Assembly (NCBI GenBank): GCA_030062745.1
Contig: CP099839.1
Span: forward strand, 33,258,293 to 33,322,292
DNA: 64,000 nt
Reading direction: 5' to 3'
Origin: Capitulum mitella
Taxonomy: Eukaryota; Arthropoda; Thecostraca; Pollicipedomorpha; Pollicipedidae
Part shown: positions 34,801 to 46,793 of the stretch, in pieces
How the letters are laid out: every line of letters begins with the position of its first letter
How positions within the stretch are numbered: position 1 is the stretch's first letter
The notes under the pieces: generated by a model
Database searches by the model: none
What the model was told of the DNA's origin: nothing
The model's input: the letters and a program-made list of their open reading frames with translations, nothing else
Made by a program: the position numbers and the translations under genes

Positions 34801-35515
34801 GTGAACAGCAAAAACGTAGCCCTGTCTCCACAACACCATTTTCCACCATGTTATGCTACCGCCGTTATGTTAATAGTTCAAAATTCGTTCTTTTTCTCGC
34901 CGCTAGGACGAGTATGTAAAAATATCACATTGGCTAAGATGGCTCCACTCAAGAACCAATGGCATCACAACCAATCGTTCAATTCGGCAGATTCGAACGC
35001 CAGTCGATAGCGCCGAACGTTTCGTTTCTGTGATTTACACACTTTTACTTTTGACCCGCTGATAACGTCACAGGTCAGGTCAATCACGAAAAAAGGATCA
35101 CTTCCTCCAGAATTGCCGAATCACAATGGAAAGCAGATCAAAACTGAATTATGCGTGTTAATATGTTCCTGGCAACTTAATCTCTAGTTCTTCGTGCCAC
35201 CTGGCCCAAAGTCACACAAGGTCAAGGCCAAGTGCTGGGTCAAATGTGATCCCTGTTACAAGATGTCATGCGATACATCTTTCCTGGCCCATTTGACGCT
35301 GAGATTCTAAAAAAAGACATTGAAAGAGCCCAGGGCACAAAAAATATTGCAATGACCCCAGTTGTGTAGTTTAAACTCAGGGTACCACAGGAGCGCGCAT
35401 GTGACATGCATTTAACATTTCCAGATGACCGAACAAGTCAGTTTGTTTCATGTTGCATATTTCCAAGGAATGTTGCACAACATTGCAAAAGCCGATATCG
35501 GCACACCGATCAAAG

Positions 35516-37000
35516 TTTGCATTTTGGTGTGCGTTAGGTAAGTAGACGGTGCGGTGACTACGTGGGGATAATGTGGGTAATAACATTGCAATGTTAAACA
35601 TCACGATAAACAGAAAACGTCACTTCCGCACAATATGACACCAACATTGCTGATGTTTTTCCATCACATGTCCTGTTCCTCATAAATAATCCGTGCCAGC
35701 TGCTTTTCCATATTGGTGTACGATATGGTCAGCAGACAGTGCGGTTGCTATGTGAGGATCGCTTGGGTAATAGCATCGCGATATTAAAGATCACGATGAG
35801 GAAAAAAACTGCGCTCTGTAGAACGTCAGCAGTGATGATGTACGACCATCACGTTGCCTGTCCTTGATTAATGATCCATACAAGTACCGTTTGCATATTG
35901 GTGTGCGCTAGGTAAGAAGACGGTGTGTTAACTACGTGGGAGCCGTATGGGTAATAGCAAAGCAATGTTAAAGATCACATTAAAGAAAAAACTGTCCTTA
36001 CCCACTATAACGTCGGCAGTGCTGACGTTTGACCATCACATTGACTGCTCTTGATGAATAATTCGACCAGCAGCGTTTCAATGTTGGTATGTACCTTGTG
36101 CGGTTCCTATGTGGGGACCGTATGGGTAATACCATTGCATTGTCAAAGATCACCCTGAACAAAAAAACACTGTCTTTGCACGGTAAAACGCCAGCAATGA
36201 TGATGCACGGCCATTGTGTGTTCTTGATCGATAATCCGTAACAGCAGTGTTTACATATTGCTGTGCATCAGGTAAGCAGACGGTGCGAAGATCACGTTGA
36301 ACAAAAAGCGCAGCCTTTGTACGGTAGAACGTCATCAATGATGATGCACGGCCATTGCGTGTTCTTGATCGATAATCCGTAACAGCAGCGTTTCCATATT
36401 GCTGTGCATTAGGTAAGCAGACGGTGCAAAGATGACGTTGAACGAAAAGCGCAGCCTTTGCACAGCATAAGATCATCAATGATGTAAGACCATCACACTG
36501 CCTGTCGTTATCAATAATTCATTCCAGTAATGTTTGCATATTAGTGAGCGCTAGGTAAGTACACGGCGCGTTGACTACGGGGGGCCGTACAGGCAATGAC
36601 ATTCCAATGTTGAAGATCATGTTGGACAAAAAACAATGTTTTTTTCGCAGTATAACGTCAGCAGTGGTAATGTTTGTCTTTGCACAGTATAATGTCAGTA
36701 ATGGTGATGTACGACCATCATTTTGCCTGTTCTTAATCAGTAATTCGTACCAGTACGGGCTGCATATTGGTGTGTGATAGGTAAGGTGCGGTGACTACGT
36801 GGGGACTGTGTGGGTAATAGCATTGCAAGGTGAAAGATCACGCTGAAGAAAACCATTGTTTCTGCACAATATTACATCAGCAATGATGGTGCACGGCCAT
36901 CACATTGCCTGTTCTTCATAAACAATCCGTACCGGTACCGTTTGCTTATTGGTATACGCTAGGTAAGTAGACGGTGCGGTGGATCTCTCACATTAGAACG
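35516..37000. repeat. ~180-bp satellite, about nine units, direct orientation
   Basis: Each unit has TATTGGTGTGCGYTAGGTAAG, GACGGTGCGG, TACGTGGGGACCGTATGGGT, a TTAAAGATCACG segment, CAGCAATGATGATG and CCATCACATTGCCTG. Unit tags occur near 35536, 35726, 35908, 36085, 36266, 36411, 36550, 36776 and 36957; spacing varies from about 140 to 225 bp. Confidence 0.85.
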
Positions 37001-37620
37001 CTTAACCCACACGGTCCCAACGTAGCCATCAACGTAGCTCAACGTAGCCAACGTAGCCATCCCAACGTAGCCCACGTAGCACCGTCTAGTTACCAAGCGC
37101 ACACCAATAGGCAAACGGCACTGGTGTGGACTAATAGTTAAAAAAACGGGCAATGTGATAATCGACACCATTGCTGACGTTACGCTGTATAAAGAATGTG
37201 TTTTTTCTTCAACGTGATTTTCGCGCCGTCGACTTACCTAGCGCGCACCAATACGACAACGTTGCTGGTACGGATAATCGAACTTACAGTCAACATGATG
37301 TCGTACGGTACCATTGCTGACGTTATTTTGTGCAGACAGCGTTTTTTGTTCAACATGATCTTTAACATTGCAGTGGTATTACCCATACGGTCCCACGTAG
37401 TCACCGCACCGGCCATTACCTAGCACACACCAGTGTGCAAACGATGCTGGTACGGATCATTGATGAAGAAGAGGCAATGCGATGGTCGTCCATCATCACT
37501 GTCCATGTCATATTGCGCGGGAAAGACGTTTTTACTCCGGCGTAACCTTTCACATTGTAATGCTGTTATACCTACACGTTCCCAACGTGGCCACCGCACC
37601 GTCTACTTACCTAACGCACA
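37001..37620. repeat. Same ~180-bp satellite, about four units, inverted
   Basis: Tags in reverse orientation at about 37085, 37228, 37410 and 37601 (CCGTCTACTTACCTAACGCAC). The inversion point (37015-37085) is a run of short CAACGTAGC repeats. Confidence 0.85.
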
Positions 37621-38620
37621 CCAAAATGCAAACCTTGATCGGTGTGCCGATATCCGCTTTTGCAATGTTGTACAACATTCCTTGGAAATATGCAACATAA
37701 AACAAACTGACTTGTTCGGTCATCTAGAAATGTTAAATGCATGTCACATGCGTGCTCCTGTGGTACCCTGAGTTTGAAACTACACAACTGGGGCCATTGC
37801 AATGTTTTTTGTGCCCTGGGCAATGTCAATGTCAGTTTGTCTTTTTTTTTAGAATCTCCGCGTCAAATGGGCCAGGAAAGATGTATCGCATGATATCTTG
37901 TAACAGGGACCACATTTGACCCAGCACTTGGCCTTGACCTTGTGTGACTTTGGTCCAGGTGGCACGAAGAACTAGAAATTAAGCTGCCAGGAACATATTA
38001 ACACGCATAATTCAGTTTTGATCTGCTTTCCATTGTGATTCGGCAATTCTGGAGAAAGCGGTCCTTTTTTCGTGACTGACCTGACCTGTGACGTTATCAG
38101 CGGGTCAAAAGTAAAAAAGTGTGTAAATCACAGAAACGAAACGTTCGGTGCTATCGACCGGCGTTCGAATCAGCCGAATTGAACGATTGGTTGTGATGCC
38201 ATTGGTTCTTGAGTGGAGCCATCTTAGCCAATGTGATATTTTTACATACTCGTCCTAGCGCCGAGAAAAAGAACGAGTATTGGCCTGGTGGCGAAATCGA
38301 AAACTGCAATCGCGCGTTAACCTTATCCTCGACGCTGCACATGGTGTGCGATCGGTAAGGGTTACGGCGACCGGCGTTTATTTCGGAACCGGGTTGGATC
38401 CATATGAGCCACTCGGATTCCTTGTAGAAAAATGTTGAATGAACGCGGTAGCACGCACCTGTGCATTCTCCTTCCCATAGCCAATGAATTATCACCTCGC
38501 AAAAAACGAGCTTTTCCCGTACGCCGTAATGGTAAACAAACCCACCTGCCAACCACAAAGATGACGGCGCTCATACCGCGCTGCCCAATACCAGCCAATG
38601 GCAGTAGCCGATCTCCCCTT

Positions 38621-39842
38621 CTCTGTCTATGACTTGGATTGTGTACGTTTGACTACACTCCCAGCGCCTCACTCCCAGTGACGTCACTGCGGGGTCGTTG
38701 CTAGCAAAATGGGCTTTCCTATGGTCGATAACATTGGTGACACCCGGTGCCCCTTCCCAGCATTCCAGTAACACCTACCTACTACGTTGGTGTAAAAATG
38801 GAGTCACAGAGAAGCTATGTATATCTAAATGTAGCCCTAGGACCAAAATGTCGTAAATGTTGAGAGCGGTTTACTGCGAGGAACTGCCCTTTTTTAAGCC
38901 ATGCATTTTTACCTTGAAAACGGTCATTTTTACCCGACTGTTAACCTTCACATCAGCCGTAACCTTCAGTAGTTATGACAGTGGTTACCGTTCTGCGATC
39001 AGAATCAGAAGGTTCGAGCACCAAAAATGCCTCAAGGCTTTCAAGACTGTGGCGCATGCATTACTAATAGCCAAAACCCAGCCGGTCCTTCTCAGTTCCA
39101 ATTAACACCAGACAAATTAACACTTGACGACTGCCAGAGAACTAACTGGCCGGAACGTTGCGTAAATAATAATACGGAAGGCGAGGAATATGGTCCGAAA
39201 AATTCTCCATTCGTAATATTAACATCTCGTCTTAATCATTCCGCAAAACTCTAACCACAACCTCATTTAAACGACGCCACCCCTATGCTTCGATCCCCAC
39301 CGGTTCAAAAATGGCCTTGCATTGGACAGCAGATGGCTTCCTTGACCTTTCGGTGTGGTTTTTGGGTCAAAGATTTAACAAGAAAAACATTTTCATAGAA
39401 ACAAAGCCAAGTCCATTAGCACATTTCATTGGTGTCCAGTTCAGAAGACAAATGAAGATTAGATAGCACTGTGCTGCTGTATAATGCGTATGATGCAAAC
39501 CACATGAGCAGCGGAAATGGCGTAGCATTTCCAAACGAAGCTTGAAAAACGGCCAAATACCTCAGGTTTGAAATTTTGCAGGGCACCAGAGAATACAACT
39601 TCACTTCAGCTCTTGTTTGCTATTTCAATGGATGAAATAGACTGGATTAGCAGCTCTCGTTTTTGTCGATTTTTTGTAGCAGCAGTTTTCCTTTGAGCGC
39701 CAAAAGCGTGGCGCTTTTGCGGTATCACGGCACAGATGACAAATAAATATGTCTTGTTTGCTATGCCACACAATGAGGATGACATGGAAGTAATAGAAAC
39801 ATTTATCTTTGGCAAGGATGATATGGAACAGGAGAAGGAGCA
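38621..39842. repeat. Interspersed repeat, partly shared with 41131-41390
   Basis: AACACCTACCTWCTACG-type sequence at 38770 recurs at 41138, and GTGCTGCTRYATAATGC at 39468 recurs at 41312. The two are presumably one element family of unknown class. No gene recognised. Confidence 0.65.
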
Positions 39843-39850
39843 GTTGTAAG

Positions 39851-40233
39851 CGCCGGCGCAGCCAAAGGGAGGAGAACTGAGAGCAGCCCCCTTAGGCCCG
39901 GTTTTTTTGTGAAAACCATTGCACATCGTCTTCTCAGCGGACGTGCCAGGATCCCGATGGAATGTAGGTTATCCCCGTGTTGTGTTCAACCCCTCGTTGA
40001 CCTGGGTGGGTCACTGCGTCATCTGGTCGTGTCCCTCCGGAACAAAGCGGTGCCCAGGTGACATAACATTTGCACTGATGAGCTTACAGTCCGACGGAAA
40101 ACGCAGATAGCCTGCACTCCATTGGGGTCCCGGCACATGTCTGCTTTCCAGCAGGCGGTTTTTGGTATGATTTCAGTGCACACTGAGCTCCGGCTCCCCC
40201 CCCCCTCTTAAGAAAATTCTAGCTACGCCCCTG
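39851..40233. mobile_element. hAT-type MITE (GGCGCAGCC family) with perfect 8-bp duplication
   Basis: Flanked by GTTGTAAG on both sides (39843-39850; 40234-40241). Begins CGCCGGCGCAGCC and ends CTAGCTACGCCCCTG. It shares AACCATTGCACATCGTCTTC, CAGCGGACG and CTTAAGAAAATYCTAGCTRC with copies at 52944-53136 and 57874-58023. Confidence 0.9.
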
Positions 40234-40478
40234 GTTGTAAGACATGGGGAAGAGGGCAAAAAGAATAAAGGAGGTGGAAACAGATAAATATGGATTAAAA
40301 TTATGCTTGCAACCCAAACCCAAACCCGCAACCCATAAAGACAGTCAAACACAGTTCCTCAACTAGTTCACCATCATAATTCTCAACACAGGTGATATTT
40401 TCACGTTTCGGCGTGTATTTCAGAAACCAAGAGATTCAAGAGTTCTCCGGATCCGAGGACAGGAATGTGACTGTCAGG

Positions 40479-40749
40479 CAGGGACGTGGCCAATGGAGGC
40501 CATGGGGGCCATGCCCCCGCCCGAGCCAAACGGTCTACGCTAGATATATAGCGATTTCGCACGAATACGGAATAGTGATTATATATAGGTTGGAAAAACA
40601 AACATGATAAGTATTCCTGTGGGTTAAACATGTGGTAAATTACGTTAAGTTGCTGCTTTTTCCTATAAACTTAGTCATATGCCAGTGGTATAAGACAAAA
40701 TTTGACATTTGTCCCGCCCCCACCGAGGAAAATCTTGGCTACGTGCCTA
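40479..40749. mobile_element. hAT-type MITE with CAGGGACGTGGCC end
   Basis: Starts CAGGGACGTGGCCAATGG and ends CTTGGCTACGTGCCTA, an imperfect inverted pair. Flanks CTGTCAGG and CCATCAGG agree at 6 of 8 positions. Confidence 0.75.
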
Positions 40750-40757
40750 CCATCAGG

Positions 40758-43700
40758 ACATGCGGAAGCATGAGAACATAATAACTTACAACTTTTTTAG
40801 AATGAACTATTTCAAAATGGAATTTTTAAAATATGAAACAGAAACTGAAACTGAAAAGCATTCTTTCAGCGGTTAGGACATGTTTTTACGGAGAATATCG
40901 TTATTGTGTGTAAGAGCTGACTTTTCAGATCTACATTTTATACTAAAATCATCTGTATCATCTCACAGTCCACCATGACTCACTTGTAGAGGTGTGCAGA
41001 TGTGACTTGTTTTGACTTGTTTTAAAAAAAAGTTTGCGACATATTTGGAGGAATTGGATTGTCAGTGCTATGCAGGGCCTCGTCTAAGAACTTTTGGCTG
41101 GGGGGAGGGCAGGTCTGAAAATTTTGTATTCCAATAACACCTACCTTCTACGGTGGTGTAAAAATGAAAGCACGGAAAATTCTCATAAACGTTAATGTAG
41201 CCAAGAACATTTTTATAAAATCGGAAGAACATTTTTATAAAAGCGGAGCCAAGTCCGTTGGAGTACGTTGTTGATGCACAGCTCGGAAGAAGAACGTGGG
41301 CTAGGCAACAGTGTGCTGCTACATAATGCATACGATAACCGCATGCGACATAAAGGGAGAGGTATGGCATAATAACATCATTTAACATGACGTAATTTCT
41401 TCACAAAACCGGCCCCACCAACTATGTACGACTTTATCGAGATTAGTTTTGCCCCATCTTTTTCAAACAATACTGTAGTCATGAAGTTAACTCCCTCAAA
41501 ACTCGAAAGGACGATCCCAGTCTGGCCGAGCCAGTGACACATGCCACTACGTTGCTGCATTGTTAACGGGCTGTGTTCCTTGGGACGCTAAGAACACTAA
41601 ATGATTCACAGCTATAATTTTAGATGCTCTGGTGTCATTCTTACGGCACATATAGGCTCATACAGTCTTTTTTTGTTCCATGATATGAACTCTGTGACCT
41701 GTGTAGTGTAAAGCGACCACGTCCCGAACAGGGGCTGAGAATTTCCGAACAGTGTTGTCATTGACACTTCTCCTTCATTCTTTGACAAGAAGCGCGCTAC
41801 CTTTTATATGGTAGATTTGCATTTATCGGCGGGTATCTAGACGAGACTATGCTCCTATGGGTGTTCCTAGTTTCACAAGTCGCTAGCGTCTGGAAAGTAA
41901 TATGTGAGTGGTTACGAGGGTGGAAGCAGTTTCATAATATACAGGACCCCTTGAAATGATGGCAATGTGAGATGCAAAAGGATACGAAACACAAGAAAAC
42001 ACAGCTACTTGCAAGTACAAGAATGTATATATCTACGTGCCGCGCCAAGACCAGTAAACTTACATATCAAACATTAAAACCATTGCATAACCAACAGTAA
42101 TGATAAGGATAAGACAATGAACGAGTGAACGGAGCTTGCAAAGAAAAGGCTGTAGACTTCGCGTCATGACCAGTCAGCGTAATCATACATTATTAGAAAA
42201 TTTGCTGCAGAAATCAGCAATGGTAAGGATAAGACACTGTGAAAACTGATCACATTTCTTTCATGTCCCAAGCGATTTATGTATGCATTTTACCACACAT
42301 CACTGGTTTCTAGCCCACGTTTATCTTCGGAACTAGGGATGACACAGTTACGCCACAAAATGCCGTGCGATGGAATATCGAGTGCACAAATAATGAAAAC
42401 AAAATGCCAGAAGCAAAGCTTGAAACGGTAATGCTGACCGAAGTGAACATCAAACGGGAAAGCTTGGAACGACAAGATGTCCGGTATGGATAAATATGTA
42501 ATATTATTGGATGAGCAAATCATTGCGAGGTTATACTTTATATCATCGTATTAGGGACGGGCATCGTACATAGGCTGGTATAAAATGGCCATCTTTCGCA
42601 CTACAAAATATGGAGTGGGGCAACATGTAACAGCTAGATATCTCAAAGGATGAGGATCATACCAGGACATGAACCAGATGGTGAGGTGATCAAGACTTCC
42701 GTCAGTCAAAATCACGGACGGAATTCAGGTCCCGGTTGTTTGAAATTTTCCGTTTTCTTGTTTCGAAGTTGACCGTTTTTCGCAGATACGGTAATCAGTG
42801 CAGACCGTCGCCGGAGACCAGATGTATGTTCTACGATTATTCTGTTCGAGACGCTGGGCAAAAAAAAACATTTTCTAACCCACTGTCATGCGTTATTACC
42901 AGGTGAAAGATCCCTGGCAGTAGTAGTAATTGGTTGTCTTCAAAAGACTAGTGGGAAAAGAGGGTGGGCAATTTTTCGACGCCCAGGACCCGAACCCCCA
43001 CCCTTTATGACGTGAAAAGCCAGCATTTTTGCGTCCATGCCATTAGGTCCAGCGGTGTAACCAGGATATGTGTCTAGTCGGTTCAGGTTAGTAACCCGCT
43101 GAGACAACTGGAATATTCACTTCAGTTTTAGCTAAATAGCGAAGACATTTGGAAGGTTATGTGTAAACCTAGGAGAAATTTCACGGCGGTCCTGCTAAGA
43201 TGTCCCCGTACAATTTTACGGAAAAGCCTCCGCCCGTGCGCTACTAGGTGTTCGTATTGCGACATCATTTACTCAGATATTTATCCGATGGGTTAGTGAT
43301 CCCTTCCCCGATATTTTGCCATTCATTCGTGTATCATTTGATATATGGCAGGCTGGTGTTTATGCTGCTTCGATATTTATGTTGGACATTTTACATTCGT
43401 TGTTTTCTCATTCCATGTTTTGTTCGACGAAATAATTGCTTTTCCACTTTAATCTGTGCATTGATATCCAGCGTTTGATATTTTCCGTTCAAAATTTCCG
43501 CCAACCGTCATCTTATTCGGCGTTTTGTGTTTGTTGGCTGTAATCGAACAAGTCATCCCAACGTATTTGGTTCTCCTCTTCTAAGAAAGTGGCAGATTTT
43601 GGGGCATTATGATTTTAAAGTTGCACCAAGAGGTGCCATAGGCCATGTGGATTGAAATGTCGGGTGATTTTACATTTCAGTGAGCCCTAAGTTTATTTGA

Positions 43701-43818
43701 TTGTGTGGCTAAAAAGAGCGTTTGCTTCATGACAAGGCAATTAGTTGCGATAAACGGTCCTATTCAAGATAAAAATGCATGATTAAAAAACGTGAATTCT
43801 TCAGAAGTAAACCACTTA
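40758..43818. other. Unassigned interval
   Basis: Contains the repeat shared with 38763 (41131-41390). The rest, about 41400-43800, is AT-rich and shows no convincing ORF, RNA gene or repeat. Confidence 0.5.
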
Positions 43819-46071
43819 CAAAATACCATAGGTGGGCATCGCTACTAAAAAATGTAACTTCGTTACTCGTTACTCCGTTACTCAAAAAAGCCAGTCCGTT
43901 ACTCGTTACTCCGTTACTCTGCCTTAAAAAGTAACGGAAGTTACCGTTACTCCGTTATTCCGCTACTTTTTAAATGCAGTGAAAACCAAGCGAACGGGGG
44001 TTTTAAGTCTTTTATGCTGCTTTGTGGTTGTAAAACGCATTCCATATACAAAGGGAAGAAACAAAAACCGCTTACCCAAAACACTCCGCTAGCTGCCCAC
44101 TGCCCTCACCAGCCGTTGTAGAGTCGGCGGCGCCGGGACAACAGCCACGGCGGGTATTCTACCACTGTGTTAGCCACAATGTTCAAACCAACGAATTCCT
44201 GTTCATTGCCCGCGGCGCCGACGGAGCGGGAACAACCGGCGCTGGAGCGGACGCATGCAAAATGCGACGAACAGCGGACATCTATCGACTGGGTTTGATC
44301 ATGAATGCCTCTCGAAGTATCCGCCCTGAACATAATGGTCTCCGTTCAGAGCTCGTTTCGGTCTCGCGAACTTCTTGTTTTGTTTTGAAATTATGTGTGT
44401 GTATTAGTTTGTGTACGAGGGCGTGCGTGGAGGTAAGATTCCTGATACCCCTGACGGTTTTTTAATACCAAACGACGAAGGACTCAAAAAAAACATGACT
44501 GATATGAATTTTATTATTGTGAAATAAAAGACTAAAAAAAGGTGCTTTAGTACCTCTTCAGCACCCTTGAAAAGACAAATTAGCTATGAAAACATGGTCA
44601 TAAGTAAGATGCAACGGAGGATGTTAGCCGTTCACAAGTGGAACATTTTGGAACGATGACGTGACCTGATCTGACCCCTGTGAAAGGCCAAAATTGATAT
44701 CAATGAACTCGGTATTGTCTTACGGTTCAGTATATGTTGCTTAAGTTCAGCTTTTCAGGGACAAGGTATTGTGTCTATTTACCTAACTCCAAGGACGTGT
44801 TTTGACCTTTCATGGCGTCTGGTAGCCTCATAATTGACCTGAGGTCAAAACTCTTGAATGTTTTCGTCTCGGTTTGACAAAACCTTTCCGCCGGTGTTTT
44901 CCTTTTTTCCGTGCGATATATGGGAGCCGAGATCCTGGGAGGTGCGGAAATCCGCGCTCCCCCTTCGGCCGGGCAAAGAGCATTCTGACCCCGGCCGGAG
45001 ACGGGTTAAAAACACTTCATTTAACCCTATTCCCTGTGGGGGGGGGGGGCAGATTCTGCTACCCGTGTCTTTTTGCTTGTCGCTCCCACACTGTTTGCCG
45101 CAGCGCCACAAGATTTTCTGGCATTTCATGGAATTGATACACACGTGTTTCGTCAACATTTTAAAAAAAAAATCGGTCCCGCAGAGGCGGTTCCAAGCCC
45201 CCGTTTTCGGCGGTAATGTGCTGTGCGTGAAGCTACAAAGTTGTGCGGTTCACTATCGTGACATTCTGAGTAGAAATAAAGATCACTGACTCATTTATGT
45301 GGTCATACACATCCTAAACAATGCGTATGCACACACATTTTCAGGCGAACGCACACCCAGGTACTGAAAAAATGGGGGAGCACACTATTGTGCTTATGGT
45401 GCCCTCCCAATTTTGTTTACCTGGATCTACCTCTGCGCTACATATAAACTTAAACTGGCTTGCTAGTTGTACATCTGATGTTTATATCACCCAAAACAAA
45501 CAAAAACAAAGGAAATTTCTTATTTTAAAAATCACCCTTCTTGCCCTCCCTGGAACTGCCTATGGTTTTCTATTTTAAATTTCAGCTTTCGGTATATAAA
45601 AGACTTGGACATTCCAAGCTGAACCGTGTTATTCCCATGAAAATTGGTTGGTAAACACGGCCGCAGTGACCTTTCAAAAATCCCCAAATTTTGGAGTTTG
45701 TTTGCCCCACGCCCTATTTTCGCAATTTTTGAATTTTTGGGGTCCGGAATTGGAGATCTCGTTGAAACATATTAAATGGCATTCATCCCATCAACATTGG
45801 ACGAATGCATCTCGAGATCTCTGGAAGGGCGGGGAGGGGAGGGGGCAGAATTGGTAGTCTTCACCTTTCGGCCAATGCATATTTTTCGAAGATGCAAAAG
45901 TGGCAACGGCTCATATCATGTTTGAGTTTGGGTCCTCACTTCTGCGTCTACACAAAATAATGTGTCAGCCGAAAGGTGTTTCGGCCAGTTGATATTTTTT
46001 TCCGGAACGCAGGAGTGGTAACTCGAATCGCATGGACAATGTAGCCTGTCCTCCAAGTTAAAAATGATTTA

Positions 46072-46090
46072 ACCTAACCTAACCTAAAAC
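46072..46090. repeat. Three CCTAA units
   Basis: TAACCTAACCTAACCTAAAA inside the hAT element. It equals the arthropod TTAGG telomere repeat but is far too short to be a telomeric tract. Confidence 0.6.
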
Positions 46091-46517
46091 CTACTGCATG
46101 GTTGCAGGGATTGCCCTAGATGGGCATGTAAAACTAATTTTTTGTTAGGTTCAATTTGCCTGCTTTTTGGTTTGGTTAGCTCGTATCGGCGGAAGGCAAA
46201 CATGTGTCAACTGAATCAGAATTCAAGAGTTACTTAACCAAGTCAGTTTACACATCCAGTAGGGGCCAGTGCTTAGAAAAATACCTGAATGGGCTAAATT
46301 GTTCACACAACTTGTGTTGCCACTTCCGCGTCTCCAAAAATTACGCGTAAGCGTCGGCCGAAAGGTAGATTACCGCAGATCTGCCCCCCCCCCCAGGATA
46401 ATGTGAATCTCACTGCCTGCAGAGAATATGGTTAAGGCAAATAGTCCAAGCAATAGTCGACAAGCTTCATAATTATGCTTCACTACTGACAACTTATTGT
46501 ACACATTCTGTTCTCAC

Positions 46518-46793
46518 CTGGAAATACCGTAAATAATGCTTCCTGTTGATATGTGCCTTTAGGTTTGAAAGGCTACTCTTGTGACCCTTGATTATAACCT
46601 CTTTCGGTCGGCACAGGACATACGTAAAAATGACGTTTTTCCCCTCCTCCTTAAACTCAAAGTACGTTTCTAGATGTGGCCATGGGTGACCCAGACCGCG
46701 CTCGTCCTCTGCCTCCGAAGCTGAGGAACCGTCGGACTCGGAGTCAAGGTTTTCGACCTCCAGTGGCGGCGTAAAGACGCCTTGATGGGACAT
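46518..46793 (-). CDS. hAT transposase first exon with BED zinc finger, first Cys lost
   Basis: Ninety-two codons from ATG to a CAG/GTGAGA donor. An acidic N-terminus (about residues 13-32) leads into the BED-type domain: aromatic WPHLETYFEF, then YVLC and SNLKAHINRKH. Cys61, His81 and His86 are at ligand positions, but Tyr58 stands where the first zinc Cys should be. BED fingers bind the ends of hAT elements. The later exons are missing, so a full protein is not encoded here. Confidence 0.72.

Larger units (their letters stand above)
31915..38620. mobile_element. Large foldback element with satellite-filled inverted arms
   Basis: Outer arms: 31915-32170 is the inverse of about 38375-38620 (shared AAAACTCGTTTTTTGCGAGGTGAT-like and GGATCCAACCCGG segments). 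Inner arms: 34880-35600 is the inverse of about 37550-38285; their translations on opposite strands are almost identical. The centre (35516-37620) is a satellite arranged head to head. The left arm is interrupted at about 32230-34860 by a CpG-poor block. Foldback elements have long, internally repetitive inverted arms and little coding sequence, as here. Exact ends and target duplication could not be fixed. Confidence 0.85.

Noticed and set aside
35377-36479. Minus-strand ORFs with repeated TVYLPNAHQ-like peptides
   Set aside because: They are translations of the ~180-bp satellite units and recur in the inverted arm.
46072-46090. Telomeric tract
   Set aside because: Only three CCTAA units, inside a hAT element.
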